Shown here: positions 51,624-62,116 of the stretch, in pieces
How positions within the stretch are numbered: position 1 is the first letter of the stretch
How the letters are laid out: each line of letters starts with the position of its first letter
NCBI RefSeq assembly: GCF_000375525.1
Contig: NZ_AQXC01000001.1
Location: 124,001 to 188,000, forward strand
Source of the DNA: Corynebacterium propinquum DSM 44285
GTDB lineage: Bacteria; Actinomycetota; Actinomycetes; Mycobacteriales; Mycobacteriaceae
Direction: 5' to 3'
DNA: 64,000 nucleotides
Program-made: the position numbers and the translations under genes
The notes under the pieces: generated by a model
What the model saw: only the letters and a program-made list of their open reading frames with translations
What the model was told of the DNA's origin: nothing
Database searches by the model: none

Positions 51624-51643
51624 TACTAAGTGCCCCAGCGGGG

Positions 51644-53065
51644 TTATTTCTTGCCTCGTACCAACCTACGCAGTCGGCCCAGATATTCCGAAATACGGCT
51701 CTCGTTACCATGATCCGTCGGCTGGTAATACACCGCATCCTGGAGCTCATCTGGAATATATTGTTGTTCCAGGACTCCGCGCGGATCATCGTGTGGATAG
51801 CGATAACCTTGCGCGTTGCCTAAGCGCTTTGCGCCTTCATAATGGCCGTCCCGTAAATGTGCCGGCACCGTACCTGCCTTACCAGCGCGTACATCATTTA
51901 AAGCATCAGTGATCGCCTGATTCACGCTTGCTGATTTCGGAGCCGTCGCCAAATGGATGACGGCTTGAGCCAACGTGAGTTTTCCTTCTGGCATACCAAT
52001 AAGCTGCACTGCCTGCGACGCAGCCACAGCGACCTGCAAGGATTGCGGATCCGCCATGCCGATATCCTCGCTTGCTAGAATAACCAGCCTTCTTGCAATA
52101 AAACGCGGATCTTCGCCCGCCTCAATCATTCGAGCTAAATAATGCAACCCGGCATCGACGTCAGAACCGCGAATCGATTTAATAAGAGCGCTGGTGACGT
52201 CGTAATGTTGGTCGCCGTCGCGATCATAGCGCACCAATGCCGTATCGACGCTTTGGGCAACCATGTCGGAAGTGATTTCAGGCTTCGCAGCGTTTTCTGC
52301 GGTGTCCGCGCTTTCTGCAGTTTCAGCCGCTGCCTCTAAATACGTCAGTGCCCGGCGGGCGTCGCCACCGGCCAGCCGCACAATATCATCCACAGCTGAT
52401 TGCGCAATGCGAACCCGACCAGATAATCCTCGGGTATCAGTCACCGCGCGCTGGACCAATTCAGCAATTTCAGCTTTGTCGAGCGGTTGGAGTGTCAGCA
52501 GCAACGAACGGGATAACAGCGGTGACACCACCGCAAATGACGGATTTTCCGTCGTCGCTGCCACGAGTAACACCGTCTGATTTTCCACAGCCGCTAACAA
52601 AGCATCCTGTTGTGTTTTGGAAAATCTGTGCACCTCATCGAGGAACAAAACGGTCCGTTTCCCATGTTGTGCATCACGACGTGCAGCACTAATAACCTCG
52701 CGAACTTGTTTTACGCCAGAATCCAAAGCCGATAAGCCAACGAAATGGTGCCCCATCTGCGAAGCGATGAGAGAAGCAATGGTGGTTTTTCCGGTTCCCG
52801 GAGGGCCGTAAAGGATGACAGAACTACGTCCCTGTCCTTCAACGAGTTTCCGGAGAGGCTTACCCTCATCAAGCAGGTGGCCTTGGCCAAGCACTTCGCG
52901 CAGGTCCGCGGGCCGCATCCGAGCTGCCAACGGCGCGTCTGCACCTGATTGGAAAAGAGCAGATCCTTGAAAACGTTCGTACATCTCTGCGTCGGAATTG
53001 TCCTGGTGGTTGGAGGTGGAGTTAACTCCATGTAAGGCTCCGCCGAACAGCGAATCTTGACTCAT
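51644..53065 (-). CDS. rarA: Replication-associated recombination protein A (RarA/MgsA)
   Basis: Clamp-loader-like AAA+ ATPase acting at stalled replication forks. The 473-residue protein has the N-terminal [21 protein letters not shown] near residue 45 (quoted in part), Walker [21 protein letters not shown] near residue 84, Walker [20 protein letters not shown] near residue 141, sensor 1 AATTENPSF near residue 172 and the C-terminal tetramerisation domain with [20 protein letters not shown] near residue 318. The ATG shares one base with the stop of the preceding gene (TAATG). Confidence 0.95.
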   Translation of the reverse strand: MSQDSLFGGALHGVNSTSNHQDNSDAEMYERFQGSALFQSGADAPLAARMRPADLREVLGQGHLLDEGKPLRKLVEGQGRSSVILYGPPGTGKTTIASLIASQMGHHFVGLSALDSGVKQVREVISAARRDAQHGKRTVLFLDEVHRFSKTQQDALLAAVENQTVLLVAATTENPSFAVVSPLLSRSLLLTLQPLDKAEIAELVQRAVTDTRGLSGRVRIAQSAVDDIVRLAGGDARRALTYLEAAAETAESADTAENAAKPEITSDMVAQSVDTALVRYDRDGDQHYDVTSALIKSIRGSDVDAGLHYLARMIEAGEDPRFIARRLVILASEDIGMADPQSLQVAVAASQAVQLIGMPEGKLTLAQAVIHLATAPKSASVNQAITDALNDVRAGKAGTVPAHLRDGHYEGAKRLGNAQGYRYPHDDPRGVLEQQYIPDELQDAVYYQPTDHGNESRISEYLGRLRRLVRGKK

Positions 53066-54285
53066 TATTTCCAGCCAGGCTTTTCGACGCGCTGAGCAAT
53101 ACTGCGGGCAAACTCTGCAATCTCCGCACTCGTGTCTTCCGTGCCGTTATCTCCAAAACGCGACATTGCTTCGAACGTCTCGTAAATATCGCGCCTAGCC
53201 AATAGTTCATCGTCACTGAAACTATCGGCAGAACCAGTGCGCAGTAACGCTGCCGCCTGATCTAAATCAGTGGAAATATCCTCGCCTTTCTGCACCATGC
53301 CAACAACACCACTCAGATTTCCGGCCGACATCGTCGCAAGCGTCGATAAGCCCCACCCCACGAGGGCAGCCAGCACACGCGCATGCAAGTTGTGCGGCTC
53401 GACCAAGTTGGGAAAGACTTCCTTGATCTCCCTCTTCCAGGCAGAAATAAAGGTATCGGCTTCTTCATCGGTGATTGGGTGGGTGAAGACAAATTGTGGA
53501 AATCCGGCCACCACGCACGCAATATCAAAGGAGACATCGCGAAAACCTGCCCACTCGTAATCCAGGAAATGCGTTTTCTCGGCGACAATAATATTATCCG
53601 GCGATAAATCAAACGGTGTGAAAGCGCGTGCAGATCCTCCGACCACACGTTTCCGAGCAACCTGTGCGGCATCGTGGAAAGCTTGCGGAACACTAAATCC
53701 TGATTGCTCCAGAATCTGCTCACCCAACAGGATGGACTGCTGAAGTGCATCATCCCGGACCTCTTGATTTTCCCCGAACTGTGGGTGCTGCTTCAGCATC
53801 CGGGCCATGAGAATATCGAATTCTTTCTCCCGTTCCGCTGTCCCAGCGTGCATGCGGCCCAACGAACTACCCAAGTTCCGCAGGATATGACCACGCGTTT
53901 CATGTTTCGCGGTTTCCAGTAAATCGTCGAAAGTATCGCCGTCGCCAGAATCAGTCATGACCACCAGGCGTTGGTCAATATCATGCGCGAGCAGCATCGG
54001 TCCAGGACGCACGTTTTCCGGCAATGCGGTGGTGAACTGATAGGCAACTACTTCACGCATCAAGGCGGCGTCGTACAGCACCTCACCGATCATGGGGACA
54101 AATTTCAACACTACCGTGCGATACTGCAAGAATGGTTGGCTTGCTACGCGGGCACGCAGCACCGTGGATTCACCAGAACCTGCAAGCACCTCCACGTCTT
54201 CTAGTCGCTGTGAACCACCAAAACGGTGCGAAAGAAGATCTTCGGCGATGCTTACTAATTGTTCCTGGCTAGGCACTGTTGTCAC
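53065..54285 (-). CDS. Phosphotransferase-fold (APH/choline-kinase-like) protein
   Basis: The 406-residue protein fits the aminoglycoside-phosphotransferase-like kinase fold: a small lobe with K61 in TVVLKF, a catalytic-loop equivalent FDLSPDN at 225-231 and a metal-site equivalent FLDYEWAG at 240-247. The His normally starting the HxD motif is Phe, while the Asp and Asn are kept, so activity is possible but uncertain. Substrate is unknown; there is no reason to call it a resistance gene. The start is GTG with a weak GGA upstream. It overlaps rarA by one base and follows aspS. Confidence 0.75.
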   Translation of the reverse strand: MTTVPSQEQLVSIAEDLLSHRFGGSQRLEDVEVLAGSGESTVLRARVASQPFLQYRTVVLKFVPMIGEVLYDAALMREVVAYQFTTALPENVRPGPMLLAHDIDQRLVVMTDSGDGDTFDDLLETAKHETRGHILRNLGSSLGRMHAGTAEREKEFDILMARMLKQHPQFGENQEVRDDALQQSILLGEQILEQSGFSVPQAFHDAAQVARKRVVGGSARAFTPFDLSPDNIIVAEKTHFLDYEWAGFRDVSFDIACVVAGFPQFVFTHPITDEEADTFISAWKREIKEVFPNLVEPHNLHARVLAALVGWGLSTLATMSAGNLSGVVGMVQKGEDISTDLDQAAALLRTGSADSFSDDELLARRDIYETFEAMSRFGDNGTEDTSAEIAEFARSIAQRVEKPGWK

Positions 54286-54361
54286 TCCATGAAGTGGTCA
54301 ATCCGAGTCTCTTATATCGAGTGCATAAAAGGCTGGATTGACACATGATAAGGTCGAAAAC

Positions 54362-56179
54362 CTATTTGGCTTTGTCGGTCTCGGTGCTCTGTCCACCGGC
54401 TTTGTTGGCCTTTGGTTTGACATCAACGCCGGTTTCTTTCCGCTGCGCAGCAGAGATCGGAGCAGGCGCATCAGTTAATGGGTCAACGCCACCACCAGAC
54501 TTAGGGAAGGCGATGACGTCGCGAATGGAATCATAGCCGCCAAGCAGAGAGACAATGCGGTCCCAGCCAAAAGCGATGCCGCCGTGTGGAGGTGCTCCAT
54601 AGCTCATAGCCTCCAACAGGAATCCGAATTTTTCTTGAGCATCTTCTTCGCTGATACCCATGACTTTGAACACGCGTTCCTGCAAATCCTTGTTGTGGAT
54701 ACGGATTGATCCGCCACCGATTTCGTTGCCGTTGCAGACCAAATCGTACGCATAGGCGGTAGCCTCACCTGGGTTTTCGTCGAAGGTGTCAATCCATTCC
54801 GGTTTTGGTGAAGTAAACGCGTGGTGTACTGCAGTCCACTTGGAATTGCCCAGCGCAACGTCACCATCGGCAACTGCGGCCTCCGCTGGCTCAAACAATG
54901 GAGCATCCACGACCCAGACGAAAGACCAGTCGCCTTCTTTAATGAGACCCAATTTGCGTGCAATCTCATTACGGGCTGCGCCCAGCAAGGCACGCGAGGA
55001 GCGAGTATCACCGGCGGCGAAGAAAATGCAGTCACCCGGTTGTGCGCCGACGTGTTCGGCGATGCCAGCGCGCTCAGCATCGGTAATGTTTTTCGCCACT
55101 GGGCCAGACAACGTGCCGTCTTCACCGACCAGAATATAGGCCAGGCCCTTAGCACCACGCTGCTTGGCCCATTCCTGCCACGCGTCTAACTGTCGACGCG
55201 GCTGGTCAGCGCCGCCACGCATGACGACGGCTCCGACATACTCATTCTGGAACACGCGGAATGACGTGTTCTGGAAGAACTCAGCACACTCGGTGATCTC
55301 AATATCGAAGCGTAGATCTGGTTTGTCCGACCCATATTTCCGCATCGCCTCGGCGTATGTAATGCGCGGAATTGGACGGGAAATTTCGTAGCCGATGAGG
55401 CTCCACAGCTCTGCAGCGATTTCCTCACCCAGTGCAATCACGTCTTCTTGATCGACGAACGACATCTCGACGTCCAGCTGCGTGAATTCCGGTTGCCGGT
55501 CTGCTCGGAAATCTTCATCGCGGTAACACCGGGCGATCTGGTAATACCGCTCCATGCCAGCGACCATCAACAGCTGCTTAAACAGCTGCGGCGACTGCGG
55601 GAGCGCATACCAAGAGCCTGGCTTCAGTCGTGCTGGCACGACGAAGTCACGTGCACCTTCTGGCGTCGAACGAGTCAGTGTTGGAGTTTCGATCTCTAAG
55701 AAATCATGCTTATCCAGCACGCGGCGTGCGGCCTGGTTGGCGCGCGAACGCAGTTTCAGCGCGTCTGCCTGCTTTCCCCGTCGCAAATCGAGGTACCGGT
55801 GACGCAAACGTGCTTCTTCACCGACATCAGTAGATGAGGCATCTTCCACCTGGAACGGCAATGCATCCGACGTCGACAAGACCTTGAGTTCGGTGACGTT
55901 GACCTCAATCTCACCAGAAGCCAGGTTCGGGTTTTCCGAACCTTCTGGGCGAGGCTCGACCTCACCTGTGATTGCGATGCAATATTCCGAACGTAAAGTG
56001 TGAGCTTGCTCGGCTACCTGCGAATCGCGGAAGACAGCTTGCACGTACCCAGAGTGATCCCGCAAATCAATGAAAATCACGCCTCCATGGTCACGGCGTC
56101 GGGCAACCCATCCGGCGAGGGTCACCGAATCCCCTGCGAGGTTTTTGCCAAGCTGGCCTGCTGAATGTGTGCGCAGCAC
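54362..56179 (-). CDS. aspS: Aspartyl-tRNA synthetase
   Basis: Charges tRNA-Asp; in organisms lacking AsnRS it may also charge tRNA-Asn. The frame is open to 56287, but the GTG at 56177-56179 follows GGAAGGA and gives 605 residues beginning [10 protein letters not shown], the usual start. The OB-fold anticodon domain has [20 protein letters not shown] near residue 24, the class II core has [20 protein letters not shown] near residue 194, [20 protein letters not shown] near residue 222, and [16 protein letters not shown] near residue 526, with a bacterial GAD insert between. The last 35 residues are polar. Confidence 0.96.
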   Translation of the reverse strand: MLRTHSAGQLGKNLAGDSVTLAGWVARRRDHGGVIFIDLRDHSGYVQAVFRDSQVAEQAHTLRSEYCIAITGEVEPRPEGSENPNLASGEIEVNVTELKVLSTSDALPFQVEDASSTDVGEEARLRHRYLDLRRGKQADALKLRSRANQAARRVLDKHDFLEIETPTLTRSTPEGARDFVVPARLKPGSWYALPQSPQLFKQLLMVAGMERYYQIARCYRDEDFRADRQPEFTQLDVEMSFVDQEDVIALGEEIAAELWSLIGYEISRPIPRITYAEAMRKYGSDKPDLRFDIEITECAEFFQNTSFRVFQNEYVGAVVMRGGADQPRRQLDAWQEWAKQRGAKGLAYILVGEDGTLSGPVAKNITDAERAGIAEHVGAQPGDCIFFAAGDTRSSRALLGAARNEIARKLGLIKEGDWSFVWVVDAPLFEPAEAAVADGDVALGNSKWTAVHHAFTSPKPEWIDTFDENPGEATAYAYDLVCNGNEIGGGSIRIHNKDLQERVFKVMGISEEDAQEKFGFLLEAMSYGAPPHGGIAFGWDRIVSLLGGYDSIRDVIAFPKSGGGVDPLTDAPAPISAAQRKETGVDVKPKANKAGGQSTETDKAK

Positions 56180-56584
56180 GATTATCGAAGATCCTTCCAT
56201 GCGGGTCGGGTGGCTCTTATCTGTGTAGTATTCCAAAGATATCGCCAGCCGCGCAGCAGCCTGGCGCGCTACTGAAGGATGCAGCATGCCAGGATTACAG
56301 CGTGACCGACAGCACTGAGCCTGAATGAAACTGTTCCCAATCCTACATTGTTTCAGCCCCGCAGTTTAACCCGTGCAGGTGTGGCCTGGGAGCGTCTTTC
56401 ACTGGAGTCAGTCGATTATTTTTTGCCAAGCTAGAGCGTGCTGCCGAAATACCTAGCTAGCCCACAACGTTGGCACGTAGACTAGGGAAGCATTCCCAGC
56501 AAATTGTTGAACAAACAAGCGTAGTCCTTATCACTCCAGCACTCTCCCACTTTTGCGGAGCGATGAGGAACAAGGAGCACTTCT
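56180..56584. other. Divergent intergenic region between aspS and sdaA
   Basis: These 405 bases separate the aspS GTG from the sdaA ATG. On the minus strand the aspS frame stays open through the first 108 bases, but no better start was found there. On the plus side the sdaA ribosome-binding site AAGGAG is clear, and TTGAAC followed 16 bases later by TATCAC (about 56507-56534) is a weak promoter candidate. No other gene, RNA or strong hairpin was recognised. Confidence 0.5.
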
Positions 56585-57994
56585 ATGACTATTAGCGTGA
56601 CTGACATATTTTCGATCGGGATCGGCCCATCATCCTCACACACGGTAGGACCTATGCGCGCGGCAAAAGCCTTCGTTGATTCCCTTCCGGCTACCCCACA
56701 CCGTGTGAAAGCCCAGCTACGAGGATCCCTTGCTGCTACTGGCCGTGGACACGCTAGTGACCGCGCTGTTATCTTGGGCCTAGTTGGCTGGGATCCACTC
56801 GACGTCCCCCTTGATGCCGAGCCACGCGCAGATCAACCCATCCCGACGGCGGGCACTGCACAGGGCCCAGATGGCGAAATACACTACGAACTTGAATTCA
56901 TCAACGAACCGCTACCCCAGCATCCCAATGCCGTTGTATTCAGTGCCTGGGATAACAATGACGAGTGTGTAGTCGACGGCGCCGAATATTTCTCAGTCGG
57001 CGGCGGGTTTATCCTCACACGCAAAGAACTCGATGCCGAAGTGGAAAAAGACGATGAAGTACCCGCCGGTATGGCAGCGGTAGATGGCGAATCAGAGGTA
57101 CCCTATCCTTTTAGCTCCGGTGAAGAACTTCTGCGCATGTGCGAAGAATCGGGCTTGGAGATCTGGCAACTCGTCGAGGCTAATGAAAAGGTACTCCACA
57201 AAAGCGACGGCGGCATTGACTTTGTCAATGAGCACCTGTTCACCGTATGGAACGTCATGCGTTCCTGTGTCACCGAAGGAATCGCCGCCAAAGGTCACTT
57301 ACCCGGTGGACTGCACGTACCTCGGCGTGCAAACCAGGTATATCAGCAGCTTCTCGACGGCGGTCACGATACCTCGCACGGATTTCACGCAATGGACTGG
57401 GTAAACCTCTATGCGTTGGCCGTCAACGAACAAAACGCCGCCGGTGGCCGCGTAATCACTGCACCCACCAACGGCGCCTGTGGCATCATCCCGGCTGTCT
57501 TGCACTATGCCCGCGACTTCCAGGCACATTTCACCCACGAATCTGCTCGACGTTATTTGCTGACCGCTGGCGCAATCGGCATGATCATCAAGCAGAATGC
57601 ATCTATTTCCGGCGCAGAAGTCGGTTGCCAAGGTGAAGTGGGATCTGCCTCGGCGATGGCAGCTGCCGGAATGGCGCAGTTGTTTGGCTGCAGCCCAGCC
57701 CAGATAGAAAACGCAGCAGAGATTGCGCTTGAGCACAACCTCGGCTTAACCTGCGACCCAGTTGGCGGACTGGTACAAATTCCGTGCATCGAGCGCAACG
57801 CGATTGGTGGAGTCAAAGCAATCAACGCTGCCCGACTTGCCAAGATCGGTGAAGGTACTCACCACGTCACGCTCGACAATGCTATCGAGACCATGGCCGA
57901 AACCGGCCGCGATATGCTCTCAAAATACAAGGAGACATCCATCGGCGGCCTTGCGAAAACCCTCGGCTTTACCGTCAGCCAGGTGGAATGCTAG
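56585..57994 (+). CDS. sdaA: L-serine ammonia-lyase (dehydratase), iron-sulfur type
   Basis: Deaminates L-serine to pyruvate and ammonia using a labile 4Fe-4S cluster. The 469-residue single-chain protein begins with the beta-domain signature [20 protein letters not shown] near residue 11, and the alpha domain has [24 protein letters not shown] sequence near residue 295, [20 protein letters not shown] near residue 341 and [20 protein letters not shown] near residue 381, with the cluster cysteines. AAGGAG precedes the ATG. Its stop codon overlaps the stop of the convergent hisS gene. Confidence 0.96.
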   Translation: MTISVTDIFSIGIGPSSSHTVGPMRAAKAFVDSLPATPHRVKAQLRGSLAATGRGHASDRAVILGLVGWDPLDVPLDAEPRADQPIPTAGTAQGPDGEIHYELEFINEPLPQHPNAVVFSAWDNNDECVVDGAEYFSVGGGFILTRKELDAEVEKDDEVPAGMAAVDGESEVPYPFSSGEELLRMCEESGLEIWQLVEANEKVLHKSDGGIDFVNEHLFTVWNVMRSCVTEGIAAKGHLPGGLHVPRRANQVYQQLLDGGHDTSHGFHAMDWVNLYALAVNEQNAAGGRVITAPTNGACGIIPAVLHYARDFQAHFTHESARRYLLTAGAIGMIIKQNASISGAEVGCQGEVGSASAMAAAGMAQLFGCSPAQIENAAEIALEHNLGLTCDPVGGLVQIPCIERNAIGGVKAINAARLAKIGEGTHHVTLDNAIETMAETGRDMLSKYKETSIGGLAKTLGFTVSQVEC

Positions 57995-59265
57995 CGCAGT
58001 TTGTTTAACAGCCACTGTTCCAGCTCAGCTGCTGGAACTTCGGTTTGCTCGTGCGCTGCCAGATCCTTCACAGCCACAACGCCGTCGGCAAGCTCAGACT
58101 CCCCCAGAACCAGAGCAAATGCTGCGCCGGACCGGTTAGCCGCTTTCATGGCACCCTTCATGCCCTTGCCACCAAATGCCATATCCGCAGAAATGCCGAC
58201 CTGCCGCAGAGAGTTCAACACGATTGGCATCTGGGCACCGGCTGCTGCACCAAGCGGAACACCGAAGACTTCCACTCGTTGCTCAGTACCTTCCAGCGTG
58301 ATGCCTTCCGCCTCCAAAGCCAAGAGCGCACGATCCACGCCGAGACCAAATCCAATGCCCGACAATTCCTGACCGCCAAGCTGCGCCATCAGGCCATCAT
58401 AGCGTCCACCGCCGCCGATACCCGATTGCGCACCCAAACCATCGTGGACGAACTCGAAACACGTCTTCGTGTAATAATCCAATCCCCGAACCATACGCGG
58501 GTTAATCGTGTAGTCAATGCCCATATCGTCCAAGTAGCCGGTCACCGCATCGAAATGCGCGCGGCATTCATCATTAAGGTGATCGATCATCAACGGTGCG
58601 TCGACAAGCTGTCGCTGGACTTCTTCGCGTTTATCATCCAAGACCCGCAAAGGATTAATTTCTGCGCGCTTGCGGGTCTCATCATCGAGATCAAGCTGGA
58701 ACAAAAATTCTTGCAACTTCTCCCGATATGCCGGACGGCATTTGTGATCGCCTAGACTCGTGATCTCCAGTCGATATCCACGCAACCCCAGTGCTTTATA
58801 GGCGCGATCGGCAATCGCAATAACCTCAGCATCAAGCGCTGGATCATCCACGCCAATCGCTTCAACGCCAACCTGCTGCAGCTGCCGGTAGCGGCCTGCT
58901 TGCGGGCGTTCGTAACGGAAAAACGGGCCGTTATAGACTAATTTCGCAGGCAGGGGGCCACGGTCAATTCCGTGTTGAATGACCGCACGCACTACACCGG
59001 CAGTACCCTCCGGGCGCAAAGTCACGGAACGGTCGCCTCGATCGGCGAATGTATACATTTCTTTAGAAACAACGTCGGTGGATTCGCCCACACCGCGGGC
59101 GAACAACTGGGTGTCTTCAAAAATCGGAAGCTCAATGTGCTCGAATCCCGCAAGCCGCGCGTGATGCACTAACGTATCGCGCACTTTCACAAACGTCGCT
59201 GACTGCGGCGGGATATAGTCCGGTACACCCTTCGGGGCTGCTGCTTTGAATTTCGAAGTACTCAC
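57991..59265 (-). CDS. hisS: Histidyl-tRNA synthetase
   Basis: Charges tRNA-His. The 424-residue class II enzyme has [17 protein letters not shown] near residue 8, [29 protein letters not shown] region near residue 48, [15 protein letters not shown] near residue 81, [19 protein letters not shown] near residue 112, the HisRS signature [16 protein letters not shown] near residue 259 and the C-terminal anticodon-binding domain. The start is GTG, with no clear ribosome-binding site. It lies 11 bases after the metallo-hydrolase gene, an arrangement conserved in corynebacteria. Confidence 0.96.
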   Translation of the reverse strand: MSTSKFKAAAPKGVPDYIPPQSATFVKVRDTLVHHARLAGFEHIELPIFEDTQLFARGVGESTDVVSKEMYTFADRGDRSVTLRPEGTAGVVRAVIQHGIDRGPLPAKLVYNGPFFRYERPQAGRYRQLQQVGVEAIGVDDPALDAEVIAIADRAYKALGLRGYRLEITSLGDHKCRPAYREKLQEFLFQLDLDDETRKRAEINPLRVLDDKREEVQRQLVDAPLMIDHLNDECRAHFDAVTGYLDDMGIDYTINPRMVRGLDYYTKTCFEFVHDGLGAQSGIGGGGRYDGLMAQLGGQELSGIGFGLGVDRALLALEAEGITLEGTEQRVEVFGVPLGAAAGAQMPIVLNSLRQVGISADMAFGGKGMKGAMKAANRSGAAFALVLGESELADGVVAVKDLAAHEQTEVPAAELEQWLLNKLR

Positions 59266-59276
59266 AGCAAACCAGT

Positions 59277-59948
59277 TTAGCCCCTTAGCTGCGCCAGGAA
59301 TGGATTGGTAGATTTCTCATGCTTCATGGTCGTGGTTGGTCCGTGACCAGGTAGCACATGCAGATCATCCGGCAGGTTCAGCACGACCTCGCGCAATGAG
59401 GTATTCATCGCTTGCGGGTCAGAAAACGGCAAATCCGTGCGCCCAACCGCGCCCCGGAATAAAACATCACCAGAAAACAGGATGTTGTCACTACCCAGCA
59501 TCACACAACCAGGCGAATGCCCTGGTGCATGCAAGACGAAAAACTCGCGCCCCAAAAGTTCTATCGTGCTGGGTTCATCACGCACGTTGTCAGCGGTACG
59601 GGCTTCAGCGCTACCAATAGTGCGCAAATCAGCGATCGGAACCATGTTGGCAACGTCGAAAAGTGCCTGCATTTGTTGTGGCAGCGCCGACATATCACCA
59701 AGCCACAGTTCATCGGCAGCATGAATATAAACTGGGATGTCAAATTCTCTGGCTAAATCGCCAGCACATCGCGTGTGGTCAAAATGCCCATGGGTGAGAA
59801 AAACCGCGTCGAGGTGCAACGACTGTGTTGCAGCAACTACGCGGTCGAAAGAGTGCATTCCCGGATCAACCACAATCGCGTGTCCGTTTTCGGAAACGAT
59901 ATAACAATTGGTTTGATAAGGGCCTGCAGCGAATCCGGAAATCTCCAT
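59277..59948 (-). CDS. Metallo-beta-lactamase-fold hydrolase (glyoxalase II-like)
   Basis: The 223-residue cytosolic protein has the metal-binding motif [17 protein letters not shown] near residue 49, further ligands in [13 protein letters not shown] near residue 138 and [20 protein letters not shown] near residue 156, and the final His in [15 protein letters not shown] near residue 203. This is the hydroxyacylglutathione-hydrolase-like subgroup; since actinobacteria lack glutathione the natural substrate is probably another thioester. TAGAAT lies six bases before the ATG, and AGGTAGAA overlapping it could also serve as a ribosome-binding site, so leaderless or leadered initiation are both open. 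Confidence 0.9.
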   Translation of the reverse strand: MEISGFAAGPYQTNCYIVSENGHAIVVDPGMHSFDRVVAATQSLHLDAVFLTHGHFDHTRCAGDLAREFDIPVYIHAADELWLGDMSALPQQMQALFDVANMVPIADLRTIGSAEARTADNVRDEPSTIELLGREFFVLHAPGHSPGCVMLGSDNILFSGDVLFRGAVGRTDLPFSDPQAMNTSLREVVLNLPDDLHVLPGHGPTTTMKHEKSTNPFLAQLRG

Positions 59949-59954
59949 GTCAGG

Positions 59955-59960
59955 ATTCTA
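59955..59960 (-). promoter_or_regulatory. Possible -10 box for the leaderless metallo-hydrolase gene
   Basis: TAGAAT on the minus strand is followed by six bases and the ATG. The spacing is the same as at gapA. No convincing -35 element is present. Confidence 0.35.
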
Positions 59961-60007
59961 CCTACCGCACCAACAAACAGTAGGCAGCGGTTAACGACAA
60001 ATCACAA

Positions 60008-60508
60008 TTAGTTCTGCAGCGCTTCCAATGCAGCGTCGTAATTTGGCTCAGTGGTGATTTCGTCGACCAGTTCCACGTGAGTAATCGTGTGATTAGCATC
60101 GGTCACGATAACAGTACGAGCCAGCAAACCCTTCAGCGGCGACCCATCGAGCTGCACGCCATAGTCCTGCCCAAAACTGGACCGGAACACCGAACCCGTC
60201 TTCACGTTGTCGATGCCTTCAGCATCGGTGAATCGGCCGTGCGCCATCGGCAAGTCAGCGGAAATACCCAGCACCACGGCGTCGTCAAGCTTCGTTGCTT
60301 CTTCGTTAAAACGGCGCACAGAAGCAGCGCACACACCGGTGTCCAAAGACGGAAAGATATTGAGTACCAGCTTCTTGCCGGAAAAATCAGCTGGAGAGAA
60401 CTCTTGCAGATCAGAACCAACGACGGTGAAGTCAGGCAGCTTGTCGCCAACTTTTGGCAAGTCACTAACGGTTGCGGTTTCTTGATCTTGGAATTTAGTA
60501 ATAGCCAT
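60008..60508 (-). CDS. tpx: Thiol peroxidase (Tpx family) with a single cysteine
   Basis: Peroxiredoxin that reduces hydroperoxides. From the ATG at 60506-60508 the product has 166 residues. The peroxidatic Cys is C60 in [20 protein letters not shown]. The resolving Cys, found in family members in the RFCGAEGI context, is Thr94 here (GRFTDAEGI), and no other Cys exists in the protein. TATTAT lies seven bases before this ATG with no ribosome-binding site, favouring a leaderless start; an ATG three codons earlier would lie within that region. Confidence 0.92.
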   Translation of the reverse strand: MAITKFQDQETATVSDLPKVGDKLPDFTVVGSDLQEFSPADFSGKKLVLNIFPSLDTGVCAASVRRFNEEATKLDDAVVLGISADLPMAHGRFTDAEGIDNVKTGSVFRSSFGQDYGVQLDGSPLKGLLARTVIVTDANHTITHVELVDEITTEPNYDAALEALQN

Positions 60509-60515
60509 GACCGCC

Positions 60516-60521
60516 ATAATA
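60516..60521 (-). promoter_or_regulatory. -10 box for leaderless tpx
   Basis: TATTAT on the minus strand ends seven bases before the tpx ATG. GTGGCA lies 18 bases upstream of it as a fair -35 match. This supports the choice of the second ATG as start. Confidence 0.45.
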
Positions 60522-60689
60522 GTGGCATAGGCCCCGCGCTGCCACTAAAACATAGTCAGGAATTCATAGCCAGCACTGTTAAAATACCGCGCAGACCGCT
60601 ATATCATCTGTACTCGTGCCCTGGGTCTGCCATTGGGTTTTGGCTCGGCAGGTCCCTGAGCGCAGTTACCGCTACTAGAAAGTTGAACA

Positions 60690-61556
60690 GTGGATAAGCA
60701 ACACAGCAACAAACAACGAGGCGCCGAGGCGCTCGACGAACTCGAAAAGTCCTTGAAATCTCGCGAACGAAAAGAAAAATCGCGCCCACTCGGAGTCGCC
60801 GCGGTTGCAGCCCTGGCGATTGTCGTACTCGTCGGTGGCATCTGGCTATTGGCAACTCGTGATGGCGATGACGCAGACCTTACCGCCGAGGAAGAGACCA
60901 CCACATCAGAATCTCCAGAGGCAGAAGCACTTGCGCTGGAGCGTAGCGAACAACTTCCGGAGACTGTCACCTGTACCTATAACGAACACGACGGCGAGAC
61001 TGCTACAGGCGATGCCGGTCTGCCCAAGACAGATAATGTCTCCGCCCGTGGAAATGTCACTGTCACTCTGGAGACCTCCCAGGGCGACATCGGTATGGAA
61101 CTAGACCGCGAAGTCGCTCCATGCACAGTAAACGCAATCGAGCATCTAGCGAGCGCCGGCTACTACGACGACACCGTGTGCCACCGTCTGACCACCGAAG
61201 GAATCCACGTGCTGCAGTGCGGAGACCCAACCGGTCAAGGCTCCGGTGGCCCAGGCTTCCAGTTCGCGAACGAATACCCAACAGATGAGCTTGGCGACGA
61301 AGCAGCATCCACCCAGGTCATTTACCCACGCGGTTCCATCGCAATGGCCAACGCGGGTGCAGACACCAATGGTTCGCAGTTTTTCTTAAACTACGAAGAC
61401 TCACCACTGCAGGCTAATTACACCTATTTCGGACAGATCGACGATAAGGGCCTGAAAACCCTGGACAGCGTCGCGGAAGCTGGCACAGAAAGCGGCGCCG
61501 GTGATGGTGCACCTGCCGAAGAAGTACGGATTAAAAAAGCGACCGTAAAATCTTAA
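60690..61556 (+). CDS. Membrane-anchored cyclophilin-type peptidyl-prolyl isomerase
   Basis: The 288-residue protein has a charged cytosolic N-terminus (residues 1-32), one membrane helix (PLGVAAVAALAIVVLVGGIW, about 33-55), an acidic Thr/Glu-rich linker and an external cyclophilin domain from about residue 118 to 285. The domain shows VTLETSQGDIGMELDREVAP, TVCHRLTTEGIHVLQCGDPT, PGFQFANEY, GSIAMANAGADTNGSQFFLN and YTYFGQI in order. It probably helps folding of secreted proteins. Three cysteines outside the membrane could form disulfides. The start is GTG; no strong ribosome-binding site is visible. It lies upstream of the secreted-protein gene and opposite to rel. Confidence 0.9.
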   Translation: MDKQHSNKQRGAEALDELEKSLKSRERKEKSRPLGVAAVAALAIVVLVGGIWLLATRDGDDADLTAEEETTTSESPEAEALALERSEQLPETVTCTYNEHDGETATGDAGLPKTDNVSARGNVTVTLETSQGDIGMELDREVAPCTVNAIEHLASAGYYDDTVCHRLTTEGIHVLQCGDPTGQGSGGPGFQFANEYPTDELGDEAASTQVIYPRGSIAMANAGADTNGSQFFLNYEDSPLQANYTYFGQIDDKGLKTLDSVAEAGTESGAGDGAPAEEVRIKKATVKS

Positions 61557-61565
61557 CGAAAACCC

Positions 61566-61594
61566 TTGCAAATAGGTTTCTGGTAGTTTATGCT
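61566..61594 (+). promoter_or_regulatory. Promoter of the small secreted protein
   Basis: TTGCAA (61566-61571) and TATGCT (61589-61594) are exactly 17 bases apart. Transcription would begin near 61601, giving a leader of about 37 bases with AGGAAG before the ATG at 61638. It is among the best-formed promoters in the window. Confidence 0.75.
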
Positions 61595-61637
61595 GTATAT
61601 GTTCCATTCACATCAAGCTCTAAGGAATTCAGGAAGC

Positions 61638-62006
61638 ATGAAGTTTTCTCCTCGTAAGGCCGTACTGGCCGGCGCCACCGCACTCGCCCTGTCCACCACC
61701 GCTCTGACCGCTGCTCCAGCGATCGCTCAAGAGACTGCAAAGGCCCCAGTCGGATCCAGCGTCGAAGAGTTCTTCGGCTCCTCCGGTAACACTGACAGCA
61801 CCAAGGAGAAGGGCACCGACGCCACCGCCAAGAACAAAGAAAGCAACACCGACGGCTCTTCCACCCCTGCTGGCTCCAGCGCCGAGGGTGAAGGCAAGGG
61901 CGGCTTTGACTTCAATAAGCTGAACCAAGTCCTGAAGGCCATTTCGGGCGTAGTTGGTGCAGCCAGCACCATCTTTGCTTTCTTGAAGTCTCTGAAGCTG
62001 ATCTAA
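61638..62006 (+). CDS. Small secreted protein with C-terminal amphipathic helix
   Basis: From the ATG at 61638, preceded by AGGA, the product has 122 residues; an upstream in-frame ATG at 61590 lies inside the promoter and is rejected. Residues 1-30 are a Sec signal peptide ending AIA before Gln31. The mature chain has a short SSVEEFFGSS segment, a 45-residue disordered stretch rich in Ser, Thr, Lys and Glu, and a last third (NKLNQVLKAISGVVGAASTI and on to the end LKLI) that is predicted by eye to be one amphipathic or membrane-associated helix. I do not recognise a characterised family. A secreted envelope or pore-type protein is one possibility. Confidence 0.8.
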   Translation: MKFSPRKAVLAGATALALSTTALTAAPAIAQETAKAPVGSSVEEFFGSSGNTDSTKEKGTDATAKNKESNTDGSSTPAGSSAEGEGKGGFDFNKLNQVLKAISGVVGAASTIFAFLKSLKLI

Positions 62007-62067
62007 CGAGGGCATTGAGTGCCGAAATGTCTATTCGGTTAATTTCTTAGCGCAGCATTTACGCAAT

Positions 62068-62087
62068 GCACGGGCGCTTAGCCGTGC
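62068..62087 (+). repeat. Small hairpin after the secreted-protein gene
   Basis: GCACGG and CCGTGC form a six-base stem with an eight-base loop, 61 bases after the stop codon and 30 bases before the main terminator. It may protect the mRNA 3' end. Confidence 0.4.
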
Positions 62088-62116
62088 GCCATGTGAACGT
62101 GCGGCTACCTAAATTG

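Noticed and set aside
51512..51643. T-box leader before alaS
   Set aside because: No T-box motif or specifier hairpin was found; actinobacterial T-boxes are mostly found before ileS.
53065..54285. Aminoglycoside-resistance gene
   Set aside because: Only the fold resembles APH enzymes; the HxD histidine is missing and the gene sits in a housekeeping operon.
58045..58755. 236-codon plus-strand open frame opposite hisS
   Set aside because: No start signal or domain; hisS motifs are continuous on the other strand.
61590..61637. Upstream start for the small secreted protein
   Set aside because: The ATG at 61590 overlaps the -10 box and would put 16 residues before a normal signal peptide.
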